In this document: positions 15,599-25,027 of the stretch, piece after piece | Layout: the number at the start of each line of letters is the position of its first letter | Position numbering within the stretch: position 1 is the first letter of the stretch | Origin: Kordiimonadaceae bacterium | GTDB taxonomy: Bacteria > Pseudomonadota > Alphaproteobacteria > Sphingomonadales > Emcibacteraceae | DNA: 39,746 nucleotides | Assembly (NCBI GenBank): GCA_018675425.1 | Contig: JABGYD010000014.1 | Location: forward strand, 1-39,746 | Reading direction: 5' to 3' | Position numbers and translations under genes: made by a program | Notes under the pieces: generated by a model | Seen by the model: the letters and a program-made list of their open reading frames with translations, nothing else | The model's database searches: none | Told to the model about the DNA's origin: nothing

Positions 15599-16599
15599 AC
15601 CTTAAAAAAATATTATTACTAGCTGGATTATCCATAGCATTTCTTGTTCTAATTTTAGTAACAATGAGTGTTATTTCGAATATGACTAAATCACTTAATA
15701 GTGATTATAAACTTGTAGATACCTGGAAAGGTAAAACACCAACATCCGAACAGTTTACTTATCCTACAGGAATGAAAATTTATAATGAGCAGATTTACGT
15801 AGTAGATACTAATGAACATATGATTAAAGTTTTTGATCTTGACGGAGTGTTTATCAGACAGTTTGGAAAAAGAGGTTTGGATAAGGGGGAGTTTAATCGT
15901 CCGTGGAATATCTTTTTTTCACAGGATGAATTATACGTTGCAGGCTATGAAAATCATAGAATTGATATATTTGACCCCGATGGAACTTACAAACGATCAT
16001 TCGGCTCATTTGGTAATGGGGATGGTGAATTAAATGGGCCAACGGCAATTACTCAAGATGCCAATGATAACCTCATAGTTGCAGAACTTTTTGGTCATAG
16101 AGTTTCTCGATTTAAACCGGATGGTACTTTCCTATCAACCTGGGGGGGGGGCGGTGACGGAAGTAGAGCAATAGATAGTTTTAAATATCCATTTGATATA
16201 GCTACAAGTCCAGATAAAGAATTAATTTATATACTTGATACCGCTAACGAACGCGTAAAAGTTTATGATGCTAATGGCAACTATAAATTTCGATGGGGCG
16301 GCCCATTTGCTTATAATACCCTTGTCGTCTGGTATAGTTGGTTTCCATTTGACGGTTGGTTTGCAGACCCTAAAGCTATTACAGCAGATGACTTAGGAAA
16401 TATTTATGTAGGGGATTCTGGAAATAAACGCGTTCAGGTCTTTGATGCAGATGGCAATCATATTACGTCATTTGGTGGGACGGGTGAAGATGAGTTCTCT
16501 TATATTGCGGGTATGGACTTTTCAAGTGATGGGTCGTTATATATTGTGGACGAGTCTAGAAAGGTTGTCCAAAAATGGCAATATCAACCAAACCTATAG
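15595..16599 (+). CDS. Membrane-anchored NHL-repeat beta-propeller protein
   Basis: A 334-residue protein with an N-terminal signal anchor (residues about 5-28) and five to six NHL repeats filling the rest. The repeats show as recurring KVFDLDGVFIRQFGKRG, RIDIFDPDGTYKRSFGSFG, RVSRFKPDGTFLSTWGGGG, RVKVYDANGNYKFRWGG and RVQVFDADGNHITSFGGTG blades. NHL propellers bind proteins, carbohydrates or RNA; the periplasmic location points to a ligand-binding or scaffolding role. The ATG overlaps the TGA of the antiporter gene (ATGA), so the two are translationally coupled and probably work together. It contains a run of ten G residues. No enzymatic residues were recognised. Confidence 0.85.
   Translation: MNLKKILLLAGLSIAFLVLILVTMSVISNMTKSLNSDYKLVDTWKGKTPTSEQFTYPTGMKIYNEQIYVVDTNEHMIKVFDLDGVFIRQFGKRGLDKGEFNRPWNIFFSQDELYVAGYENHRIDIFDPDGTYKRSFGSFGNGDGELNGPTAITQDANDNLIVAELFGHRVSRFKPDGTFLSTWGGGGDGSRAIDSFKYPFDIATSPDKELIYILDTANERVKVYDANGNYKFRWGGPFAYNTLVVWYSWFPFDGWFADPKAITADDLGNIYVGDSGNKRVQVFDADGNHITSFGGTGEDEFSYIAGMDFSSDGSLYIVDESRKVVQKWQYQPNL
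16142..16151 (+). repeat. G10 homopolymer tract inside the NHL gene
   Basis: Ten consecutive G residues encode the W-G-G-G part of a propeller blade (STWGGGGDG). Such tracts slip during replication, so a length change of one or two would truncate the protein. This window shows the in-frame length. Confidence 0.85.
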
Positions 16600-16772
16600 A
16601 TGGAATTTTTAGAGTTTACTGTATTATTTAGAAATTGTGTGTGCGCCATAGAAAATTTAGAGCGATTAGTAGAAATATTTTTTGGTACTTAAAAAAAAGG
16701 TTTACTTAATAGTTAATGATGAAATGATTGGTTTAAACGCATTGATCCACAAAATAGTTTAAGGAACTAAAG

Positions 16773-18734
16773 ATGGCGAAAAAGACAAGTTTATCTCACA
16801 AAGGTTCTCTCATTACTCGAAGAGATTTTGTAAATACAACTTTGCTTGGCAGTGGCGCAGCATTACTTAATATGCAGGCACCCGCATTTGCACAATCCTA
16901 TAGAGCTAGGTCTTTGAGTAGTGGCGTCGGCAGTAATTGGTATGGCTTTGGTGGTGTGGGTGATTATGCTTCTTCTCATGGTAATAATCCAGAAGTAGTA
17001 AATACTGGTCATAATATGAGAGACGGAAAATATGAAGATAATAACAGTATTGAAATAATTGACCTTGATGAAACCTATGATTTAATTATTGTTGGCGCTG
17101 GAATGGCTGGACTAGGTGCAGCATATGAACACAGTAAAACTGCAAAACTAGATCAGAAATGTCTAATGTTAGAAAATCACCCTGTATTTGGTGGAGTAGC
17201 AAAGAGAAATGAGTTTGAGGTAGAGGGCCATCTGTTAATTGGGCCCCAGGGGGCCAATGGGTTTTCGGCACCGTCAAATGAAGAAGGGCTGCGTAACCCA
17301 AATGTTACCTCTGACGTGAGGTATATGGTTGAGCTCGGTATTTCAATGGACTTTACTTATGCGGAGCTTAAAAATACTAATAAAGATATTCGGCTCGCAA
17401 AAGATAGTTACGGGTTTCAATATTGGCAGGAGAGCATTACATCTGTAGGTTATTATCTTGGTAAAAATAACCAGGGTAATGCTAAGTGGGCATTTGATCC
17501 AATCGATAAGGATTACTCAAATATGGATGGTTCTAAGCAAGATAAGTTAGACCTTTCCAATTGGCGTAATTTTAATTTTGAAACACCTGACCAACCCGAA
17601 TTTGATAAATGGTTAGACACCATAACATATAAACAATATATTGAAGACCATCTTGGTTTTAGCAAATATGTCACGCGGCACGCAGACCTTATTTTAGCTG
17701 GGTCTGTTGGGCTTGGTAGTGACACCCTCTCTGCAAATTGTGCAAGGGGTCTTGGTATGCCAATTAAGGGTGGAAAAACGGTACAGCAAAGCACCAGCGG
17801 TCCAAGCGACTGGGTACGCCATTCATTTCCGGGTGGAAATGACGGATTTTTAAGACATTTTATTAAAAAAATAATTCCAAATAGCTTTAAGGGTTCATAC
17901 AATTACAATGATATAATGAATGAAAAAATTCAATTTTCCGAGCTGGATAAAACTACTAACCTAGTGCGAATGCGTTTGCGTTCAACCGTGGTAAAAGTAG
18001 AGCATGAGGGAGAGAGCTCCAAAAAATCGACTGGGGTTATAGTAACCTATGCGCGGAATAATAAAACCTATCGTGTAAAAACTAAAAAACTTGTTATGGC
18101 AACTGCTGGATGGGTCAATAAATACGTAGTGAAGGGGTTGCCGGAAAAAATTTATTCCGCCTATGACCAATTTAACCACGCGCCATTTCTAGTTGCGAAT
18201 GTTGCCGTAAAAAACTGGCACTTTATGGAAAAGCTTGGCATTAGTAGTTGTGTATGGAGAGATGGTATTTTTGGAAACTCTTGTAACATTCGGTTGCCCA
18301 TGACAGTGGGAAATTATCAACCAGAAATCGATCCTGATAAGCCTGCACTAGTAACATTCTACGTGCCATTTTATTATCCAGGACTAGATATGGCTGAACA
18401 AGGAATGCGCGGCCGTGCAGAACTTTTTTCAACCAGTTATGCAGATTATGAAAAAAAGATACGTGCGCAAATGCAGGAGCTTTTTGGTGAAACTGGGTTC
18501 GATGCCGACAAAGATATTTCAGGCATTATTTTAAACCGTTGGGGGCATGCTTATGTGACACCTCAGCCAGGATTTTTCTTTGGTGTTGAGGGAAAGCCAG
18601 CACCTAGTGATATAATTCGGGAGGGTTTTGGGCGGATTGCTTTTGCTCATTCTGAACTTCAAGGAATGCAGCACTGGGGTCCCGCCGCGGATGAGGGCAA
18701 GCGAGCGGTAAGACAATTATCAATTTACAGTTAA
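16773..18734 (+). CDS. Tat-exported FAD-dependent amine dehydrogenase (spermidine dehydrogenase SpdH-like)
   Basis: A 653-residue flavoprotein. The N-terminus has a twin-arginine signal: TRRDFVNTTLLGSGAALLN from residue 15, with an AFA cleavage site around residue 40, so it folds in the cytoplasm and acts in the periplasm. The FAD-binding GxGxxG is at 108-113 (IIVGAGMAGLGAAYEH). The segments HSFPGGNDGFLRHFIKKIIP, APFLVANVAVKNWHF and the C-terminal FGRIAFAHSELQGMQHWGPA resemble Pseudomonas spermidine dehydrogenase, which splits spermidine to diaminopropane and 4-aminobutyraldehyde. The resemblance is by memory of the family, so the substrate stays open. The start ATG has AAGGAACT 7 bases upstream. 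Nearby TRAP transporter, decarboxylase, aldehyde dehydrogenase and aminotransferase genes support a role in amine breakdown. Confidence 0.8.
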   Translation: MAKKTSLSHKGSLITRRDFVNTTLLGSGAALLNMQAPAFAQSYRARSLSSGVGSNWYGFGGVGDYASSHGNNPEVVNTGHNMRDGKYEDNNSIEIIDLDETYDLIIVGAGMAGLGAAYEHSKTAKLDQKCLMLENHPVFGGVAKRNEFEVEGHLLIGPQGANGFSAPSNEEGLRNPNVTSDVRYMVELGISMDFTYAELKNTNKDIRLAKDSYGFQYWQESITSVGYYLGKNNQGNAKWAFDPIDKDYSNMDGSKQDKLDLSNWRNFNFETPDQPEFDKWLDTITYKQYIEDHLGFSKYVTRHADLILAGSVGLGSDTLSANCARGLGMPIKGGKTVQQSTSGPSDWVRHSFPGGNDGFLRHFIKKIIPNSFKGSYNYNDIMNEKIQFSELDKTTNLVRMRLRSTVVKVEHEGESSKKSTGVIVTYARNNKTYRVKTKKLVMATAGWVNKYVVKGLPEKIYSAYDQFNHAPFLVANVAVKNWHFMEKLGISSCVWRDGIFGNSCNIRLPMTVGNYQPEIDPDKPALVTFYVPFYYPGLDMAEQGMRGRAELFSTSYADYEKKIRAQMQELFGETGFDADKDISGIILNRWGHAYVTPQPGFFFGVEGKPAPSDIIREGFGRIAFAHSELQGMQHWGPAADEGKRAVRQLSIYS

Positions 18735-18920
18735 TTATGTATACATAAATTTAGCAGAAATATTGGACCCCTTACCCTATACTAAAACTTATATAAAATA
18801 TTCTCATTTTGAATTAATTGACAAAATTGTAGGGGAGATGTAGCCTTAAAATATAATGTTTCTCAATACAAAATATTCCAATTTTAAAATATTACTAACG
18901 GACATAAAATTTACTACAAA

Positions 18921-20090
18921 ATGATTAATAGACTTTTAAAAATAAAGCAATTTATGACGGTTACCCTAGCGATCTTACTACTTAGATTTGAAAATGTGAG
19001 TGCTCAGGAAAGCGTTCTTGTATATAGTAATACTAGCCCTCCTGATAATGCTGCAAATGTTTATGGTATTGTTCCAATGATAGAGGAACTTAAAAATACA
19101 ATCCCAATGAAACTAGTGCCAGGCTCTCAATTATTTGATTCCCGCACTGCCCTTGCATCAATTGGTGGTGGAATAGCTGATGCCGGCGAAGTCATATCAT
19201 CTTATAGCCGCAGTGACTTAAAGCATGCTGTTATTTTAAATGATTTAATGTATCTGGGCCGAAATGAACTTGTAGTAAATGCCGCTGCAACGGAGACATT
19301 ATTATTAAATTGCCCTAATTGTTTAACTGATTATGCAGAGAGTAACACCTTATTCTTATCGGGCGCAGCAGCCGGCTCTTATGGTATGCTTTGTAAAAAT
19401 GAGGTTACTAACCTTACCCAAATCAAGGGTAAAAAATTTAGAGCAGTTAGCGCAAGTCGCCGCTGGGTAAGAGCCCTTGGCGGCATTCCTGTCAGCCTTT
19501 CAATAAATGATATGGTCGAAGGATTATCCCGTGGATTGGTTGACTGCATTGTTGGTCCTATTGCATGGCTAAAATCCTATCCCATTGCAGATGATGTAAA
19601 TTATATATATGCCTATAATATTGGAGCGTTTAGTTTTGCAACAATGGTTATCAATAGGGACAAATGGGATGGGTTAGATGTTAGCCAAAAACAAGCTTTA
19701 TGGGGTGCTCAATCCGGCGTATCAGCGCGCACAGTAGTACGTTTATATGTAGCTGAAGCAATTAAGGCTAGAATGATAGCAAAAGAAAAAGGTATTCCCA
19801 TAAACAATGCAGGACCAGATATTGAAGAATTTTGGCTAGACTTCAGAAAAGATGAAACCTCAACAGTAAATAAAGTTGCTAGTGATCTTGGAGCAAAAAA
19901 TCCAAAAGAAATTTCCAATAATTTTGTGAAAAATATTGAAAAGTGGGAAAAAATAATTTCTTCTTCAGGGCTCTCTAATCTATTAAATTTAGAAGAATTA
20001 AATGAAGAAATTTTATATAAAGCTGAAGTCGAATATGAAGCATTACTTCAGAAAAATATTTTTGATAAAATAAATCCGGAAGACCTTTAA
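18921..20090 (+). CDS. TRAP transporter solute-binding protein (DctP type)
   Basis: A 389-residue periplasmic binding protein. A signal peptide of about 28 residues ends at VSAQ. Family blocks are LVPGSQLFDSRTALASIGGG, the ligand-contact region LTQIKGKKFRAVSASRRWVRALGGIPVSLSI with its conserved arginine, and MVEGLSRGLVDCIVGPIAWL. DctP proteins normally bind a carboxylate through that arginine, which suggests that the imported compound is an acid or amino acid. The protein is longer than usual (about 330), with an acidic C-terminal extension and a CPNC pair at about residues 131-134. It is the first gene of a contiguous P-Q-M set. The ribosome site is weak. Confidence 0.9.
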   Translation: MINRLLKIKQFMTVTLAILLLRFENVSAQESVLVYSNTSPPDNAANVYGIVPMIEELKNTIPMKLVPGSQLFDSRTALASIGGGIADAGEVISSYSRSDLKHAVILNDLMYLGRNELVVNAAATETLLLNCPNCLTDYAESNTLFLSGAAAGSYGMLCKNEVTNLTQIKGKKFRAVSASRRWVRALGGIPVSLSINDMVEGLSRGLVDCIVGPIAWLKSYPIADDVNYIYAYNIGAFSFATMVINRDKWDGLDVSQKQALWGAQSGVSARTVVRLYVAEAIKARMIAKEKGIPINNAGPDIEEFWLDFRKDETSTVNKVASDLGAKNPKEISNNFVKNIEKWEKIISSSGLSNLLNLEELNEEILYKAEVEYEALLQKNIFDKINPEDL

Positions 20091-20092
20091 CT

Positions 20093-20626
20093 ATGGGCCA
20101 TGAATTTTATAAAAAATGGGAAAAAATAGATCACACAATAGCATTGGCTCTATGTTCCATAGCAAGCCTATCTATTGTGGCAATGATGTTTCATATAGTA
20201 GCAGGTATTTATTCAAGACATTTTTTGGGGCAACCTTTAGGTGGGGTGACAGAAATTGTATCTGCATATGACATGGTTGCGGTATCTTTTTTATCCCTTG
20301 CATATGTTACTCATCAAAAAGCACATATCGCCGTTGATCTTTTTACTCAAAAATTATCACAATATGTCAGGCAGGTAATTGAGTTAGGAGCAACCTTATT
20401 CGTCACTATATTATCAGCTTGGATAACATACGAAACTGCAGTAGCCGCCATTCATAGTTACTCTATCAATGAAGTCTGGGAATCAGGTGATAGTTTTCTA
20501 ACTGTCTGGCCAAGCCGATTTTTTCTACCATTTGGTATTGGTGCCATGACTTTTTCATATGTCCTAGAATCGCTAAAACGATTTGATGAGCTAATAAATT
20601 CTTCTAGTTTAACAGAGAAATTATAA
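20093..20626 (+). CDS. TRAP transporter small membrane subunit (DctQ type)
   Basis: A 177-residue membrane protein with four predicted helices (about residues 18-40, 57-78, 96-116 and 140-160). The family motif is seen in VSFLSLAYVTHQKAHIAVDLFTQKL. It begins 2 bp after the binding-protein stop and directly abuts the large subunit, whose ATG follows its TAA without a gap. It pairs with DctM to form the Na+-driven import channel for the ligand bound by the DctP protein. Confidence 0.9.
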   Translation: MGHEFYKKWEKIDHTIALALCSIASLSIVAMMFHIVAGIYSRHFLGQPLGGVTEIVSAYDMVAVSFLSLAYVTHQKAHIAVDLFTQKLSQYVRQVIELGATLFVTILSAWITYETAVAAIHSYSINEVWESGDSFLTVWPSRFFLPFGIGAMTFSYVLESLKRFDELINSSSLTEKL

Positions 20627-21934
20627 ATGGCAGATATTGAAATCGGGTTTGCAGGTATCGGTCTGCTTTTAATTTTACTAGCTTTCAGGGTTCCTATTGG
20701 TTTTGCCTTGTTTGGTGTAGCTGTGATCGGCTTGAGTTTTGCCAAAGGCCCTGATATTGCTATTAGCCTAATACAAATAGAACCATTTAATTTTGCAGCT
20801 CACTGGTCATTTTCCGCTATTCCAATGTTCATACTGATGGGCTGCATAGCGCAGCACACCCGATTGGCAAGCGAACTTTTTCACGCAGCGCGAATATGGC
20901 TAATCAGTGTGCCAGGTGGTTTGGCTGTTGCAGCTAACTTTTCGTGCGCTGGGTTTGCTGCTGCTTCCGGGTCGAGCCTGGCAACAGCAGCAACTATGGG
21001 ACGCATCACCATTCCAGAAATGCTAAATGCAAAATATGATAAGGGATTGGCTTCTGGCGTAGTTGCTAGTGCAGGAACTGTTGGGAATATGATCCCGCCA
21101 TCAATTACTTTTATTATATATGGTATTTTTGCTGAAGTATCGGTGACAAAATTATTTATGGCAGGAATATTACCGGGTCTTCTTACCGTTAGCGTTTATA
21201 CCTTCATGATTATTACTCGCTGTTGGCTTAATCCATCACTTGCGCCAAGAATTGAACTAGATGTAACCTGGGCTATGCGGTTTAAATCATTAATGCCCAT
21301 CTGGCCAATATTTATTCTGTTTAGTAGTCTTCTAGCAGGGTTTGCTTTTGGAATTATAACAGCGACAGAAGGGGGAGCCTTCGGAGCCATGGTAATTCTT
21401 CTCATCACCCTATTTCAAGGACGCATGTCTATTAATGTTTTTAAAAGAAGTTTGCTTGATACGTTAGTTAGTACAACCAGTTTACTTTGGATTGCAATAG
21501 GCGCAATCATGTTTACTCGCTTTCTAGCTATCACCGGAACGACAGAGGCCATCAGCGACTTGGCAACTATTTGGGTAGGCGGTCAACTTTCAGCTATTAT
21601 TTTTGCTATGGTCATTTTTCTTATCCTTGGAATGTTCCTTGATCCGCTTGGTATTTTATTGCTGACATTACCAATTATGTTACCTATATTTCGCGGGCTT
21701 GAAATGAATTTGATCTGGATCGGCGTACTTGTCGTAAAATTTATTGAAATTAGTCTTCTAACACCGCCGGTGGGCATGAATGTTTATGCTATAAAAAATG
21801 TAGTAGGTGATACAATTAAGCTTGGAACTATCTTTAGGGGAGCCGTATGGTTCCTAGGATGTGAAGTTATTGTTGTAGCCTTATTAATTTTTGTTCCACT
21901 TATTTCTTTACTCATTCCTAATTTATCTGGTTAG
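20627..21934 (+). CDS. TRAP transporter large permease (DctM type)
   Basis: A 435-residue permease with about 12 helices. Clear DctM signatures are GFALFGVAVIGLSF near the N-terminus, the AIPMFILMG helix, CAGFAAASGSSLATAATMGRITIPEM, GTVGNMIPPSITFIIYGIFAEVSV, and the C-terminal LLTPPVGMNVYAIKNV. It carries the substrate across the inner membrane using a sodium gradient. That fits the NhaC-type antiporter encoded just upstream, which could restore the sodium gradient, although this link is inference. It ends 8 bp before the decarboxylase gene, so uptake and breakdown are probably co-transcribed. Confidence 0.93.
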   Translation: MADIEIGFAGIGLLLILLAFRVPIGFALFGVAVIGLSFAKGPDIAISLIQIEPFNFAAHWSFSAIPMFILMGCIAQHTRLASELFHAARIWLISVPGGLAVAANFSCAGFAAASGSSLATAATMGRITIPEMLNAKYDKGLASGVVASAGTVGNMIPPSITFIIYGIFAEVSVTKLFMAGILPGLLTVSVYTFMIITRCWLNPSLAPRIELDVTWAMRFKSLMPIWPIFILFSSLLAGFAFGIITATEGGAFGAMVILLITLFQGRMSINVFKRSLLDTLVSTTSLLWIAIGAIMFTRFLAITGTTEAISDLATIWVGGQLSAIIFAMVIFLILGMFLDPLGILLLTLPIMLPIFRGLEMNLIWIGVLVVKFIEISLLTPPVGMNVYAIKNVVGDTIKLGTIFRGAVWFLGCEVIVVALLIFVPLISLLIPNLSG

Positions 21935-21942
21935 AAACTATA

Positions 21943-23424
21943 ATGAAAAACAAAAAATCTCCCCGCGCAGCACTTGATATGGATGAAGAGGAATTTCGTC
22001 AAGTTGGGCATCATTTAATTGATAAGATTGCTGATTTTCTAGGTAATATAAGTCAACGGAATGTTCATAAACCTGGTGCCGCTGAAATTGCACATAAAAT
22101 TCTAGGAGTTGCTCCCCTCCCTGATACTGGCTCTTCAAATGAAAATGTTGTCGAAGAAATATCGGACTTATTACTTGAGCAATCTCTTTTCAATGGTCAT
22201 CCACGATTTTGGGGATACGTTAACGGCTCACCCAGCCCGCTGGGTGCTCTAGGTGATCTACTGGCATCTTCAATTAATGCTAATGTATGCACATGGACCG
22301 TCGCACCGGTCGCCTCAGAAATAGAAAGCCAAGCAGTAGGGTGGATTGGAGATCTATTGAATTTTCCAAATGATCCCGAATGTAATTCCGGTGGCCTATT
22401 AGTGAGTGGCGGTACAATGGCAAATATCACTGGGCTTCTGGCTGCTAAACGTGCACGTTTTGGTGCAAAAATAAGAGAGCAGGGTAACAATTATAAAGGT
22501 GCAGAAAATTCCAAATTTTATGCCACGGCTGAAACGCATGCTTGGTTAGAAAAAGCTCTTGATATTATGGGGTTTGGTGAAAGTGCTATTCATCGTATTT
22601 CAACCGATGAAAACCTTCGAATGGATGTGAACGCTTTGCAAGAAGCAATCAATAATGATCTTAAGCAAGGATTTATTCCGCTCGCCGTTATAGCTTCTGC
22701 TGGAACTGTCAGCACTGGAGCTATTGATCCACTAGAACAAATTTCTGAAATTTGCACTCAACATAAAATTTGGTTTCATATTGATGGTGCATACGGAGCA
22801 GTCTCCGCATGTGTACCATCAATATCTGAACAACTTTCAGGAATTGGATTAGCAGATTCGATTGCAATGGACGCCCACAAATGGCTTTATGTTCCTTTCG
22901 AGGCTGGCTGCATATTACTTCGCGATCGCCAACACCTAGTGGATAGTTTCTCCCACGAAACCACTTATTATCCTACGAAAAATAGTGGGGAGACCTTACC
23001 TATACCATACCGGGATCAAGGAATTCAAACCTCACGTGGCTTTCGTGCTTTAAAGGTTTGGATGTGCTTAAAACGTGCTGGTCGCGATGGTTACGCAGAA
23101 ATGATTGGAAACAACATTCGCCAAGCAGAAAGGTTATACAAGAAAGTAGCCGAGTATCCTGAACTAGAAGCGGTCAGTCATGGATTAAGTATTACTACAT
23201 TTCGCTATCGTCCAGCAGAAGTTCAGAATGATAAATTTTTAAATCAATTAAACCAAAAGATATTAAGTTCACTACAAGAGGAAGCTTGGGCTTATCCCTC
23301 TCATGCTTGGGTTAATGGAAAATATTTAATTAGGGTTTGTATAACCAACTTTAGAACTACAGACCAAGATATTGATGAATTGCCCGAAAAAGTACTATCT
23401 ATTGCTCACAAATATTTGCAATAA
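21943..23424 (+). CDS. PLP-dependent group II amino-acid decarboxylase (DDC-like)
   Basis: A 493-residue decarboxylase of the aromatic-L-amino-acid / diaminobutyrate / glutamate decarboxylase family. Visible are the substrate-channel block GHPRFWGYVNGSPSPLGALG followed by SINANVCTWTVAPVASEIE, the SGGTMANITGL phosphate loop, the PLP-ring aspartate D281 in FHIDGAYGA, and the Schiff-base lysine K313 in AMDAHKWLYVPFE. The reaction is amino acid to amine plus CO2. Specificity cannot be set from motifs; aromatic or diamino acids are both plausible, and some members are aldehyde synthases. It is the first enzyme directly behind the TRAP transporter, so its substrate may be the imported compound. Confidence 0.88.
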   Translation: MKNKKSPRAALDMDEEEFRQVGHHLIDKIADFLGNISQRNVHKPGAAEIAHKILGVAPLPDTGSSNENVVEEISDLLLEQSLFNGHPRFWGYVNGSPSPLGALGDLLASSINANVCTWTVAPVASEIESQAVGWIGDLLNFPNDPECNSGGLLVSGGTMANITGLLAAKRARFGAKIREQGNNYKGAENSKFYATAETHAWLEKALDIMGFGESAIHRISTDENLRMDVNALQEAINNDLKQGFIPLAVIASAGTVSTGAIDPLEQISEICTQHKIWFHIDGAYGAVSACVPSISEQLSGIGLADSIAMDAHKWLYVPFEAGCILLRDRQHLVDSFSHETTYYPTKNSGETLPIPYRDQGIQTSRGFRALKVWMCLKRAGRDGYAEMIGNNIRQAERLYKKVAEYPELEAVSHGLSITTFRYRPAEVQNDKFLNQLNQKILSSLQEEAWAYPSHAWVNGKYLIRVCITNFRTTDQDIDELPEKVLSIAHKYLQ

Positions 23425-23498
23425 GATATTATATTTTATTTTGCAAAATATAATAATAAGTATTATGACATCATATAAATGATTAATCAGGAACTAAA

Positions 23499-25004
23499 AT
23501 GAACAATAAAATTGATGCGGAAACTAATCCACTTATAGCTAAAAATATTAAATTCTTAAACCGTAAACAAAAATTAATGATTAATAATGAATGGGTAGAA
23601 CCATCTTCAGGTAATTTTATTGATGTTGTTGATCCAGCAACAGAAAATGTCGTTAGCCACATCGCAGCAGGTAATAAAGTAGATATTGATAAAGCCGTTA
23701 ATGCTGCTAATGAAGCCTTTAAATGTTGGTCAAAAGTTACACCGCTTACGAGACAATCTCTTCTTTTACAGCTAGCTGATTTAATGGAAAAAAATGCAGA
23801 AAGACTTTCAGAAATTGAGAGTATTGATAATGGAAAGTCTTTAATAATTGCCAGAAATGGTGATGTAGGTAGTAGCATTAATTTTGTCCGTTACATGGCT
23901 GGCTGGGCAACAAAAATAATGGGTTCAACACTTGATATTTCTGCACCCCACATGCCAGGAGCAGAGTTTCATGCATATATAAAGAAACAACCTGTAGGTG
24001 TTATTGGCGCTATAGTACCCTGGAATTTCCCACTTTCCATGGCAATCTGGAAAATTGCTCCAGCACTTGCAACCGGTTGCACCATTGTTTTAAAACCAGC
24101 TGAGCAAACATCCTTATCTGCTCTCATTCTAGCTGAACTTATTATAGAAGCAGGCTTCCCACCGGGTGCGGTAAATATTGTTACTGGTTACGGGCTAGAA
24201 GCTGGAAATTCGCTTGTTACAAATCCAGGTGTTAATAAAATAACATTTACAGGATCTGTTGAAACAGGTAAAATTGTTGGGCGTGCCGCAGTTGCAGAAA
24301 TGAAACGTTTTACATTAGAGCTTGGCGGAAAATCCCCCATAATTATTCGTAAAGATGCAAATATTGACACTGCTATTTTAGGTGCTTCAATGGCTATTTT
24401 CTTTAATCAAGGTCAAACCTGCACCGCAGGGTCTCGACTATATATTCATCAGTCAATTTTTGATAAAGTTGTGGACGGGGTCTCAAAATTTGCTGAAAAT
24501 ATCAACGTTCAGCCAGGGTATGATGCAGCCTGCGGCATGGGCCCACTTGTATCCGATGAGCAACGCAATCGAGTATTTGGATTTATAAAATCAGGAATTG
24601 AAGAGGGTGCAGAAGTAATTACCGGTGCAAAAAAATTGCCTGGTGCAGGATACTTCATTACACCAACTGTTCTTAAAACAAGCCAAAAAATGAAGGTTGT
24701 GCAGGAAGAAATATTTGGCCCCGTAGTGTGCGCTATGCCATTTGATGACGATGAAGAGGCACTAACGTTAGCCAATGATACACGCTACGGTCTCGCCGCA
24801 AGCGTATGGACCCAAGATTTGAGGTCGGCTCATGATTTAGCAGCTAACATCCATGCAGGAACGGTTTGGGTAAATTGTCATAATGTCTTTGATCCAAACT
24901 TACCGTTCGGTGGGGTTAAACAGTCTGGTATTGGGCGCGAACTCGGTAAAGCTTCAATTGATGGGTACCTAGAAGATAAAACCGTTCTTATGAAACTTAA
25001 CTAA
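23499..25004 (+). CDS. NAD-dependent aldehyde dehydrogenase (phenylacetaldehyde/aminobutyraldehyde type)
   Basis: A 501-residue aldehyde dehydrogenase with VIGAIVPWNFPLS, general base E274 in TLELGGKSP and catalytic C308 in FFNQGQTCTAGSRLYIH. The last motif is the form seen in phenylacetaldehyde dehydrogenases and close betaine-aldehyde-type relatives. It would oxidise the aldehyde formed from the decarboxylation product by the neighbouring aminotransferase, or by the periplasmic flavoprotein, to a carboxylic acid. The start ATG has AGGAACTAAA ahead, nearly the same leader as the flavoprotein gene. The 74-bp gap before it contains an AT-rich stretch that could hold an extra promoter. Confidence 0.9.
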   Translation: MNNKIDAETNPLIAKNIKFLNRKQKLMINNEWVEPSSGNFIDVVDPATENVVSHIAAGNKVDIDKAVNAANEAFKCWSKVTPLTRQSLLLQLADLMEKNAERLSEIESIDNGKSLIIARNGDVGSSINFVRYMAGWATKIMGSTLDISAPHMPGAEFHAYIKKQPVGVIGAIVPWNFPLSMAIWKIAPALATGCTIVLKPAEQTSLSALILAELIIEAGFPPGAVNIVTGYGLEAGNSLVTNPGVNKITFTGSVETGKIVGRAAVAEMKRFTLELGGKSPIIIRKDANIDTAILGASMAIFFNQGQTCTAGSRLYIHQSIFDKVVDGVSKFAENINVQPGYDAACGMGPLVSDEQRNRVFGFIKSGIEEGAEVITGAKKLPGAGYFITPTVLKTSQKMKVVQEEIFGPVVCAMPFDDDEEALTLANDTRYGLAASVWTQDLRSAHDLAANIHAGTVWVNCHNVFDPNLPFGGVKQSGIGRELGKASIDGYLEDKTVLMKLN

Positions 25005-25027
25005 AAATAAAAATGTGAGCACACAAA

